NCBI GenBank assembly: GCA_947258405.1
Contig: CAMYIE010000001.1
Coordinates: 124,001-188,000 of the forward strand
Length of the DNA stretch: 64,000 bases
Direction of reading: 5' to 3'
From: an uncultured Eudoraea sp.
GTDB taxonomy: Bacteria > Bacteroidota > Bacteroidia > Flavobacteriales > Flavobacteriaceae
Below the pieces are notes generated by a model, which searched no databases, was not told the origin of the DNA, and worked only from the letters and a program-made list of their open reading frames with translations. This document shows, piece after piece, positions 53,940-62,117 of this stretch (the stretch's first letter is position 1; every line of letters starts with the position of its first letter). Both the position numbers and the translations under genes were made by a program.

Positions 53940-54708
53940 TGAGAATCCAATTATTTAGATCTTGAATGGCGTGATGTGCCGTGAGATCGAATTGAGTTGG
54001 CACCACCGAAACGTAGTCATGAGCCAACGCCCACTCATCCGTGTCTTCACCGTGATCCAGCAATTCGAACTCTCCGGTAAGCCAATAATAGTCCTTTCCC
54101 ATGGGGTTAGTGCGTTTGTCGAATTTTTCCTTCCAATTTGCCCTTGCTTGCCGACAAATTCTTACACCCTTAAGACCGTTAGGAGTATTTGGAATATTGA
54201 CATTTAAAACAACACCTTTAGGGATTCCTTTTGAAAGCGCTTCAATTGCAATTTTTTTCACCGCTTCCTCTGCTGGTGCGAAATCGGCCTCCCAGGAGTA
54301 GTCGCAAAGCGAGAAACCTATTGCAGGTACACCTTCAATGCCGGCCTCAATAGCCGCACTCATGGTTCCTGAGTAAATAACATTGATAGAGGAATTAGAC
54401 CCATGGTTAATACCGCTCACGCATAGATCGGGCTTTCTGTCCAGCAGCTCCTGTAAAGCCAGTTTAACACAATCGGCCGGAGTGCCACTACAACTGTACT
54501 CGGCGATTGCTCCACTTTCGGTATTTAGACTTTCCTCCTGTAAATATAGTGTGCTATCGAGTGTAATGGCATGCCCCATGCCAGACTGAGGACTATCGGG
54601 TGCTACCACCACTACATCGCCGATATCCTTCATGTATCGGATGAGTGCCCTAAGCCCCGGAGCGGTTATTCCGTCGTCGTTGGTGATCAGAATCAACGGA
54701 TTTGGCAT
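53932..54708 (-). CDS. surE: 5'/3'-nucleotidase SurE
   Basis: 258 residues from the ATG at 54708, which starts MPNPLILITNDDG as in other SurE proteins. A longer frame from 54729 would begin inside the promoter. The metal-binding NDDG, SGINHGSN and GTPADC motifs are all present. The enzyme dephosphorylates nucleoside monophosphates and may act in stationary-phase survival. It is first in the surE - small membrane protein - lpxB operon. Confidence 0.95.
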   Translation of the reverse strand: MPNPLILITNDDGITAPGLRALIRYMKDIGDVVVVAPDSPQSGMGHAITLDSTLYLQEESLNTESGAIAEYSCSGTPADCVKLALQELLDRKPDLCVSGINHGSNSSINVIYSGTMSAAIEAGIEGVPAIGFSLCDYSWEADFAPAEEAVKKIAIEALSKGIPKGVVLNVNIPNTPNGLKGVRICRQARANWKEKFDKRTNPMGKDYYWLTGEFELLDHGEDTDEWALAHDYVSVVPTQFDLTAHHAIQDLNNWILNE

Positions 54709-54726
54709 AGAATATACTTTAAAGGG

Positions 54727-54734
54727 CAAAAATA
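54727..54734 (-). promoter_or_regulatory. Exact -7 box for surE
   Basis: TATTTTTG on the minus strand, about 19 bases before the chosen surE ATG. It is followed by GCCCTTTAAAGT; the 16-base word (plus strand) ACTTTAAAGGGCAAAA also occurs 10-20 bases before the DUF547 gene. Confidence 0.45.
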
Positions 54735-54968
54735 CGTTTTTAAATGTGTTAATCCTTAAGGTTCTTTAAACATAAAAATTATAGTGTGTCAGTAGAACAG
54801 GGAAGCACTTATTTTAGCAACCCTAAAGGAGTGTAAACACCAGTAAAAATAGACTTTTTAGAGCTTTGGAGCTTCGGTGTTTAACAAAAATTTAATGGAG
54901 CTTACGTAGATACTGGCATGGTTTTTTCTGTATATTAGAGAATTCGTTTGGAAATACTGAAACCCTGT

Positions 54969-55011
54969 AAATACGCGTTTTTTAATCTGTGGGGATTAAA
55001 AAGACGTATTT
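54969..55011 (+). other. Long hairpin in the leader of the processing protease gene
   Basis: AAATACG plus TTTTTAATC pairs with GATTAAAAA plus CGTATTT around a small internal bulge and a TGTGGG loop, about 16 base pairs. It ends 17 bases before the ATG. The 298-base gap from surE holds no gene; the rest is AT-rich. It could be regulatory or protect mRNA; no T-run follows, so it is not a typical terminator. Confidence 0.45.
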
Positions 55012-55028
55012 CGACAATAAAAAAATAC

Positions 55029-57158
55029 ATGAAAAGGAATTTTGCTCTTGGTTTTCTGGTTATCATAATCGCCGTTGCATCCTGCAGTTTTACTAGTAAA
55101 TCTTTCGAATCTAATGATAAGGATAAATTATTACTCGATCTTATCACTTATGTACTCGAACGCGGGCATTATGAACCCAAGGATATAAACGATGATTTCT
55201 CGGCTAATGTCTTCGACGATTTCATCGACATTATAGACCCTACAAAACGCTATTTTCTCGAAGAAGATATATTGGAATTTGAACAATATAAATTTCAGAT
55301 CGATGACCAGATCAGGAATACAGATATAACATTTTTTAACTTGGTCTACGATCGTCTGATGACTCGGATGAATGAGGCCAAAGAGGTGTATAAGGTTGTA
55401 TTATCGGATCCATTCGATTATTCTGTGGAAGAGCATATAGATATCGATTACGACAAAGTAACATTTGCCGCTACCCAAAAGGATTTGATGGAACGTTGGA
55501 GGAAACAATTGAAATATGCCACTATAGGCACTTATGATTCTAAAATAAAAGACGAGGATCAGAATAAGAAAAATGATGAGGCCTACCGACAAAAGGAAAG
55601 CGATATCCTTGAGGTAGAAGCAAGACAAGCTACCGAGCAGACACTTGATGAATTTTTCGACTTCATCGACGACCTGGAACGCAAAGACTGGTTTGTTCAG
55701 TATATCAACACCATCGTTGACGAATTTGACCCACACACCTACTATTTTGCGCCCGATGATAAGGACAAGTTCGATATCAGTATGTCTGGTAAGTTCGAGG
55801 GAATAGGAGCGAGACTGCAGAAAAAACCTGAAGGCGCCAAAATCGTCGAAATAATTTCAGGAGGTCCGGTATGGAGAGATCGTCAGCTTGAGGTAGGAGA
55901 TGAGATTCTTAAAGTTGGACAGGAAGGAAATTTACCGGTAAATATTGTTGGGATGCGTCTCGATGATGCTATCAAACTTATAAAGGGCCCTAAAGGTACA
56001 GTTGTTGACCTAACCGTTAGAAAAGTAGACGGGAGCATCCGCGAAATCTCTATTACCCGCGATGTGGTGGAACTTGAAGAGTCTTATGCCAAATCGGCCA
56101 CGGTAACAAAGGATCAGAATAAATTTGGTGTGATTGATCTTCCCAAATTTTATGTCGATTTTGAGGATTATACAGAACGGAATGCGGCTACCGATGTAGC
56201 CAAAGAAGTGGAGCGCCTTAAGTCCGAAGGGATAGAAGGGCTGGTCCTTGATCTCAGGGACAATGGAGGCGGTTCATTGAAGACCGTTGTAGAAATGGCT
56301 GGATTGTTTATCAAGGACGGACCAATCGTTCAGGTACGTTCTTCCGGAAAAGATAAAGATGTTTATGAAGATAAGGACGAGAGGATTCAATGGGATGGAC
56401 CATTGGTGATTCTTGTAAACGAATTATCTGCATCGGCCTCCGAGATTCTTGCAGCAGCTATGCAAGACTACAAAAGGGCCATCGTTATCGGGAGCAAACA
56501 AACTTTCGGTAAGGGAACGGTGCAAAATGTTATTCCGCTGGAAAATATTGTGCGAAGCAATGAATATGGAGACCTCGGTGCAATAAAGCTTACCACGCAG
56601 AAGTTTTACAGAATAAATGGAGGATCTACCCAACTGGAAGGTGTAAAAAGCGACGTTGTGGTTCCGGATCGATACAGCTATATCGATCTTGGTGAACGCG
56701 ACCAGAGAAATCCGCTTGGTTGGGATAAAATAACACCAGCGAATTATGACCTTTGGGATGGTTATATCGATTATGAAACCACCATTGCCAATAGCACCCG
56801 GCGAATGAACTCTAATTCGCAGATAGAGTTGATCGAGGAGAATGCCAAGTGGTTAAAGGAACAGCAGGAAAAAACATTGGTAAGCCTTAATTACAATATC
56901 TATAAAAACGAAGAACAAAAGAATCGTAACAAATCGGAATATTTTGAAAGTATTTCTGATTATGATTCAAAACTTAATTTCGAATCCCTGCGGTATGAAA
57001 CTGAACTATTTACCCAGGATCAGGTATTAAGGGAGAAGCGCGACAGATGGCATCAGGATCTCGCCAGAGATGTTTATGTTGAAGAAGCGGTTAATGTATT
57101 ACAGGACCTTAAAATAAACAATATTAAAAAAGGGAAACTGGCTAGTGTAAAGGGATAA
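55029..57158 (+). CDS. prc: Carboxy-terminal processing protease, Prc/Tsp type (S41)
   Basis: 709 residues from the ATG at 55029, which gives a lipoprotein-like leader (ALGFLVIIIAVASC). A TTG 81 bases earlier opens the same frame but would run through the leader hairpin. An N-terminal helical domain is followed by a PDZ domain (about 245-330: GIGARLQKK, GDEILKVGQ) and the S41 core with DLRDNGGGSL, the catalytic Ser in ELSASASEIL and the Lys in QTFGKGTV. The C-terminal Prc helical extension is present. It trims or degrades periplasmic proteins from the C-terminus. Confidence 0.93.
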   Translation: MKRNFALGFLVIIIAVASCSFTSKSFESNDKDKLLLDLITYVLERGHYEPKDINDDFSANVFDDFIDIIDPTKRYFLEEDILEFEQYKFQIDDQIRNTDITFFNLVYDRLMTRMNEAKEVYKVVLSDPFDYSVEEHIDIDYDKVTFAATQKDLMERWRKQLKYATIGTYDSKIKDEDQNKKNDEAYRQKESDILEVEARQATEQTLDEFFDFIDDLERKDWFVQYINTIVDEFDPHTYYFAPDDKDKFDISMSGKFEGIGARLQKKPEGAKIVEIISGGPVWRDRQLEVGDEILKVGQEGNLPVNIVGMRLDDAIKLIKGPKGTVVDLTVRKVDGSIREISITRDVVELEESYAKSATVTKDQNKFGVIDLPKFYVDFEDYTERNAATDVAKEVERLKSEGIEGLVLDLRDNGGGSLKTVVEMAGLFIKDGPIVQVRSSGKDKDVYEDKDERIQWDGPLVILVNELSASASEILAAAMQDYKRAIVIGSKQTFGKGTVQNVIPLENIVRSNEYGDLGAIKLTTQKFYRINGGSTQLEGVKSDVVVPDRYSYIDLGERDQRNPLGWDKITPANYDLWDGYIDYETTIANSTRRMNSNSQIELIEENAKWLKEQQEKTLVSLNYNIYKNEEQKNRNKSEYFESISDYDSKLNFESLRYETELFTQDQVLREKRDRWHQDLARDVYVEEAVNVLQDLKINNIKKGKLASVKG

Positions 57159-57180
57159 TAATAAGAAATATATTTTGATA

Positions 57181-57212
57181 AACCCCGTTCAATTGAATGG
57201 GGTTTTCTTTTT
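57181..57212 (+). terminator. Rho-independent terminator after prc
   Basis: AACCCCGTTCA pairs with TGAATGGGGTT (one G-U), followed by TTCTTTTT, 22 bases after the prc stop. Confidence 0.85.
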
Positions 57213-57280
57213 ATAAGAAAGCCAATAGTATATACAAGATCGCGTAACAACTAAAAAACAAATACCAAAAGTTTATATCT

Positions 57281-58864
57281 ATGTGTAATTCGCTTTTAAA
57301 ATCAAAGTATGTTTTACTCTCATTGCTATTTGTGCTAATTGCTGCTTCCTGTAATAAAGATAAGGGTAATCCGAGCGGTGAACCAACCGGTACGGATGTA
57401 ATAGAAAACCAGTTTGTAAGCCTTAATCCCAGTAGTTTTTCTCCATTATCTGCTTTTATTGAGCTGGAAACCAGTGAGGAGGTCCGTGTAAGTATGCGGA
57501 TAAATGGCAGGAATGGATCCAATTCCGATTTTGTACATGAGTTTCCAACATTTAGCACTGTGTTAACCCTCCCTGTACATGGTTTGTATGCAGATCATTT
57601 GAATCTGGTAGACCTTACCTTTTACGACCGTAATGGACGTGATCTTGGAACAGAGCGATTTGAAATTCCAACGGAACCACTTATCAGTGTAATGCCCGAG
57701 ATTGTGATCGAGGAGGCTAAGCGAAATGATATGGCAGACGGCATGACACTGGTGAGTTATTTTGGACATAACGGAGCGACCTTCCCACAAAGACCCTTCA
57801 TTTTCGATTCATATGGCGAGATCCGATGGTATCTCGATTTTAATGCCAGCCCTGAACTTGGTGCCTTGTTTTATGATGATGGGGTGGAACGCCTGTCGAA
57901 TGGTAATTTTTATTTTGGTTCCGGAGGAGGGGGATTTGGTCTTAGTGGGGAAATCAATAAGATCTATGAGGTAGATCTCTTTGGGAATATTATTAATACC
58001 TGGGAGATGCCGGGTTATACTTTTCACCATGAGGTTCATGAAAAACCCAACGGTAATTTTCTGGTGACCGTTAATAAGATCGGAGCCGCTACGGTTGAAG
58101 ATCATATCATTGAAATCGATCGTGCGAGCAAAGACATAGTCAATGTATGGGACCTGAATCTGGCGCTGCAAAATTCCAGGACTACCTGGACTGATGATAC
58201 TGTCGATTGGTTTCACGCAAATGCGGTACTGTACGATGAAAGAGACGATTCTATTATTGTATCCGGCAGAACGCAGGGCCTGGTAAAACTCAGTTCCAAT
58301 AACGAGGTATTATGGATACTGGCACCACATCGTGATTGGGGATTATCTGGCAATGGAGTTGATCTCGCGACGAGATTACTACAACCTCTCGATTCGAATA
58401 GTCAGCCGATCACCGATCCATCGGTACTTCAAGGCACCTTAAATCACCCTGATTTTGAGTGGGCCTGGTATCAGCATGCACCACTGATCACACCCGACGG
58501 CAATCTTATGCTATTCGACAACGGTGATAATAGGAATTATGTATCGAGTGGCCCCTATAGCAGGGCTGTAGAATACAGGATTGACGAAACCAACAAGACC
58601 ATCCAACAACTTTGGCAATATGGCAAGGAAAGGGGAGAAGAAACCTATTCGAGGATCGTTTCAGATGCAGACTATCTCGAAAGCCAGGATCACATACTTT
58701 TTTCACCCGGGGCCATCCTCGATCAGGGTGCTGCTCATGGTAAATCTATCGAAATCGATTACAACAATCGTTCAGTGCTATTTGAGGCTACCATAATTCC
58801 ACCGGTTGCTTTTTTCGATATTATAACCCTACACAGAACTGAGCGGATAACGCTTTATCCCTAA
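57281..58864 (+). CDS. Arylsulfotransferase (ASST)-like lipoprotein
   Basis: 527 residues. The lipoprotein signal is LLSLLFVLIAASC (Cys near 24). A beta-sandwich N-domain (about 45-125, as in AssT_N) precedes a beta-propeller with the family segments EIRWYLDF, FHHEVHEKPNGNFLV, DWFHANAV (a likely catalytic His), LWILAPHRDWG and the His of WYQHAP. Bacterial ASSTs move sulfate from one phenolic ester to another phenol outside the cytosol without PAPS. No DsbA/B-like partner genes are adjacent. Assignment to the family is good; the donor and acceptor are unknown. Confidence 0.82.
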   Translation: MCNSLLKSKYVLLSLLFVLIAASCNKDKGNPSGEPTGTDVIENQFVSLNPSSFSPLSAFIELETSEEVRVSMRINGRNGSNSDFVHEFPTFSTVLTLPVHGLYADHLNLVDLTFYDRNGRDLGTERFEIPTEPLISVMPEIVIEEAKRNDMADGMTLVSYFGHNGATFPQRPFIFDSYGEIRWYLDFNASPELGALFYDDGVERLSNGNFYFGSGGGGFGLSGEINKIYEVDLFGNIINTWEMPGYTFHHEVHEKPNGNFLVTVNKIGAATVEDHIIEIDRASKDIVNVWDLNLALQNSRTTWTDDTVDWFHANAVLYDERDDSIIVSGRTQGLVKLSSNNEVLWILAPHRDWGLSGNGVDLATRLLQPLDSNSQPITDPSVLQGTLNHPDFEWAWYQHAPLITPDGNLMLFDNGDNRNYVSSGPYSRAVEYRIDETNKTIQQLWQYGKERGEETYSRIVSDADYLESQDHILFSPGAILDQGAAHGKSIEIDYNNRSVLFEATIIPPVAFFDIITLHRTERITLYP

Positions 58865-58913
58865 TACCCACTAGCCTGCTATTGGCCCGACTAAGAAAGG
58901 ATTCCAGATAATA

Positions 58914-59462
58914 TTATGCAATATTCCTTAATTTGTCGGCGTGCATTTTGCGAAACTTCTGGAGCTTTGGGGTAATCACAAAACTGCAATAGCCCTGTAA
59001 TGTATTGTTCTTGTAGTAATCCTGATGTTGGTCTTCTGCTTCGTAAAAAGTAACCGCCATAGATAATTCGGTAACAATTTCGTCCTCGTAATACTTTTTA
59101 ATGTCGTGAAGTACCTCATTGGCTATTTTCTGTTGTTCCTCATCATGGTAATAGATTACGGAGCGATACATTGTACCAACATCTGCTCCCTGACGGTTCA
59201 GAGTTGTCGGATCGTGGGTAGTCATAAAAATATAGAGCAGGTCTCTATATGAAATAAGTTCCGGATTGAAGGTAATCTGAACTACCTCAGCATGCCCGGT
59301 TAGTCCGGAACAGACTTCTCTGTAGGTAGGTCTGCCCGGTGCATTTCCGCCAGTATAACCGGAAACTACTTTTTCCACTCCCCTGACTTCCTGGAATACT
59401 GCTTCGGTACACCAAAAACAGCCGCCACCAAAGGTGGCCAGTTTTGTTTTTTGATCTTTCAT
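58914..59462 (-). CDS. msrA: Peptide-methionine (S)-S-oxide reductase
   Basis: 182 residues. GGGCFWCTEAVF holds catalytic Cys 15 (and Cys 18), and HAEVVQITF and HDPTTLNRQGADVGTMYRS are hallmarks. It lacks a signal peptide and so repairs methionine S-sulfoxide in the cytosol. It overlaps msrB by four bases; the two enzymes treat opposite sulfoxide diastereomers. Confidence 0.96.
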   Translation of the reverse strand: MKDQKTKLATFGGGCFWCTEAVFQEVRGVEKVVSGYTGGNAPGRPTYREVCSGLTGHAEVVQITFNPELISYRDLLYIFMTTHDPTTLNRQGADVGTMYRSVIYYHDEEQQKIANEVLHDIKKYYEDEIVTELSMAVTFYEAEDQHQDYYKNNTLQGYCSFVITPKLQKFRKMHADKLRNIA

Positions 59463-59920
59463 ACTGCTTCTTCTTTTTCAATATACATAGATGCTGAATT
59501 AATGCAATAACGTAATCCACTTGGCTCCGGACCATCCGGAAAGACATGCCCAAGATGGGCGTCACAGGTATTGCACATCACCTCCACCCGGACCATGCCA
59601 TAGGAAATGTCTCTTTCATATTTGATAGCGTTTTCCCGAATAGGCTGGGTAAAACTGGGCCAGCCAGTTCCGGAATCGAACTTAATGGTCGAATCAAATA
59701 GCAGGGTATCGCAACAAACGCAGGCATATTTTCCTGCATCATAGCTGGTGCAAAGTTCGCCGGAATGAGGGGACTCAGTTCCTTTTTTTCTGGTTATTCT
59801 GAATTGCTCAGGGCTTAGTTGCTCCCGCCATTCCGCTTCTGTCTTTTCCACCCTGCGGTCGGGCTTGGGATTCCCTTTTACAGCATAATTGATCACTTCT
59901 TTCCAGCTTAGCATAGTCAC
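59459..59920 (-). CDS. msrB: Peptide-methionine (R)-S-oxide reductase
   Basis: 153 residues from a GTG; an ATG two codons later (59914) is also possible. Zinc-binding Cys pairs are in CVCC and CNTC, and the active-site Cys is 139 in RYCINSASM. The GTGWPSFTQP segment is typical. It reduces methionine R-sulfoxide and is co-transcribed with msrA, msrB first. Confidence 0.96.
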   Translation of the reverse strand: MTMLSWKEVINYAVKGNPKPDRRVEKTEAEWREQLSPEQFRITRKKGTESPHSGELCTSYDAGKYACVCCDTLLFDSTIKFDSGTGWPSFTQPIRENAIKYERDISYGMVRVEVMCNTCDAHLGHVFPDGPEPSGLRYCINSASMYIEKEEAV

Positions 59921-60025
59921 TAAATTATATATAACGTTTCAGTTTATGATTTTGTCGGCGATTAATCCTATTCCTTACGCCATTTCAATCGCCAGACAGC
60001 TACAAAATTATAGTAAATTTACCCC

Positions 60026-60850
60026 ATGAACAAAAGGCAGCGCGATCGTTGGATTTATTCCAGCCTATTGATTTTATGTATAGTGGGATTCTGGATTTTC
60101 GATAATTTCTATATTCCCGGCAAGTATTCAGCAGCGTCCGATGATGCCTTTAAAACTGAAGTACCTTCTTTTTTTATACCTTCTTCCACCAGTGGGCAGA
60201 TGGTGAGGCACAACCACTATTCACTTTCCTATAGCGAGCCGCACGAACAGGCAGAATGGGTGGTCTATACCTTGAATAAAAGTCATCTGACTTATGATGA
60301 ACGGAAACGTCCTTACTTCATAGAGGATCCGTATCTCTCTTCAAAATCTGCAGATTGGAGGAATTACAAAGGATCGGGTTATGATCGGGGTCATCTCTGT
60401 CCGGCAGGAGATCGCAGCTTTTCAGAATTGGCCTACCGTGAAACATTCTATACCAGCAATATTTCACCACAAAATCCGGAGTTTAATGCCGGGATTTGGA
60501 ATGATCTGGAAAAACAAGTACGAATTTGGGGCAAGCGTTATAATCAGTTATTCATTGCAACAGCAGGAGTTCTGGAAAACGATTTAAAAACTATTGGTGA
60601 TGAAGATGTAGCCGTTCCCCGATATTACTATAAGATTGTGTTTCGAGGTACTGTGCAGGATCCAGAGGTTATTGCCTTTCTGATACCTAACCGGCCGGGG
60701 ATTAAATCACTTGAGAATTATGTAGTAAGTGTAGATCGGATAGAGGAAATGACAGGCATTAATTTTTTTGATTCCTTGCCGGAGGAGCTCGAACAAAAGA
60801 TCGAAGCCGGGACCGGACTAAACAGCTGGCGGTTTATATCCATTCGTTGA
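60026..60850 (+). CDS. DNA/RNA non-specific endonuclease (DRGH family), membrane-anchored or secreted
   Basis: 274 residues. An N-terminal hydrophobic segment (YSSLLILCIVGFWIFDNFY) acts as anchor or signal. The nuclease core has GYDRGHLCPAGDRS with the catalytic His of the DRGH motif, and NPEFNAGIWNDLEKQVR with the metal-binding Asn. It cleaves DNA and RNA with Mg ions outside the cytosol, possibly for nutrient uptake. TAAATTTA, one base from the -7 consensus, ends five bases before the ATG, hinting at a leaderless message. Its 3' end overlaps rodA by 17 bases in convergent orientation. Confidence 0.92.
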   Translation: MNKRQRDRWIYSSLLILCIVGFWIFDNFYIPGKYSAASDDAFKTEVPSFFIPSSTSGQMVRHNHYSLSYSEPHEQAEWVVYTLNKSHLTYDERKRPYFIEDPYLSSKSADWRNYKGSGYDRGHLCPAGDRSFSELAYRETFYTSNISPQNPEFNAGIWNDLEKQVRIWGKRYNQLFIATAGVLENDLKTIGDEDVAVPRYYYKIVFRGTVQDPEVIAFLIPNRPGIKSLENYVVSVDRIEEMTGINFFDSLPEELEQKIEAGTGLNSWRFISIR

Positions 60851-62117
60851 GCCTGTTCGAGTCGAGTTTTAGGAAAATAAAGAGCAAAATGGTAAAGCCA
60901 AGCAATCCTGAACCCCCATAGCTAAAGAATGGTAAAGGAATCCCAATAGTTGGTAAAACGCCTATAACCATACCGATATTTATAAAGTAATGGATCAGCA
61001 GGATGGATATCACCCCGTAGCCAAACATTCTACTAAAATCGTTTTTTTGTCTTTCTGCAAGACTGACTAACCGTAATAGCAGGAATGTGAATAATAATAC
61101 CACAACCGTTGTTCCGATGAATCCCCACTCTTCTCCCACAGTGCTAAATATATAATCTGTATGTTGCTCAGGAACAAAATCGCCCTTGGTTCGGGTCCCC
61201 TCCAGGAAGCCTTTTCCGAAAAACCCTCCGGATTCGATGGCCTTTTCAGACTGGTAGGTATTATAGCCAATAGTCTTTCGAATCGTCTCCAATTTATTCG
61301 GATCTTTTTCCAGGCGTAACCACAAACTGAAACGATCGCGATGGCGTTGTTCAAATACCTTTTCGAATACTATATTAACCGACAGTGAAAACAAAATCGA
61401 GACTACAAAAACGGCGACCATCGGAAGCACGGGTACTTTAAAACTCGACCTTTTGACCAACAGGAAAACAGCGATTAATAATACCAATCCGATAGCCACC
61501 CAGATCGTCCCGAACATAAGGGTAGTTACAAAGAGCAGCAGTGCTAAAAAGGCTATACCGAGGTAGTAGAGTGGTAACCCTTCTCTGAACAATACAAATA
61601 TCAAAGAGAAAAATACCAGGGCACTACCCGGGTCGGGCTGAGGAATAATCAAAAAAGCCGGAATGAGTATAATAAGGAATGCATACATCTGATGCCTGGG
61701 TCTCTTAATATCCGTTTGAATGTCACTCAGGTATTTGGCCAAAGCGAGTGCTGTAGTTATTTTGGCGAATTCTGAAGGTTGCAAATTGAAAAAGCCAAAG
61801 TCGTACCAGGAGGTTGCTCCGGCAATGGTCTTACCAAAGATAAAGAGGCCAAGCAGGGATACTAATGAGATGATATAGAGCACACTGGCAAAACGTTCAT
61901 AAAAATTGGCCTCCAGTGCGAGTGTGATAAATATGGCTACTATACTGATCCCGATAAATACCAACTGCTTTCCGTATAGCTGTCCGAAATTCAATATCGA
62001 GGGAAAGTCTTCAGAAAAAGTGCTGGAATAAATATTTACCCACCCGATGATGACAAGTAAGAAATAAAGTAAAACAGTTAGCCAGTCGACCCGCTTTAAA
62101 ACGCTTCTACCAGACAT
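60834..62117 (-). CDS. rodA: Rod-shape peptidoglycan polymerase RodA
   Basis: 427 residues with ten membrane helices (SEDS family). Signatures are FFNLQPSEFAKI, PQPDPGSALVFF, FVPEQHTDYIFSTVGEEWGF with a key Asp/Glu region, and GIPLPFFSYGGSGLL. It polymerises glycan strands for side-wall growth with PBP2. It overlaps mrdA by 11 bases. Confidence 0.96.
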   Translation of the reverse strand: MSGRSVLKRVDWLTVLLYFLLVIIGWVNIYSSTFSEDFPSILNFGQLYGKQLVFIGISIVAIFITLALEANFYERFASVLYIISLVSLLGLFIFGKTIAGATSWYDFGFFNLQPSEFAKITTALALAKYLSDIQTDIKRPRHQMYAFLIILIPAFLIIPQPDPGSALVFFSLIFVLFREGLPLYYLGIAFLALLLFVTTLMFGTIWVAIGLVLLIAVFLLVKRSSFKVPVLPMVAVFVVSILFSLSVNIVFEKVFEQRHRDRFSLWLRLEKDPNKLETIRKTIGYNTYQSEKAIESGGFFGKGFLEGTRTKGDFVPEQHTDYIFSTVGEEWGFIGTTVVVLLFTFLLLRLVSLAERQKNDFSRMFGYGVISILLIHYFINIGMVIGVLPTIGIPLPFFSYGGSGLLGFTILLFIFLKLDSNRLNEWI

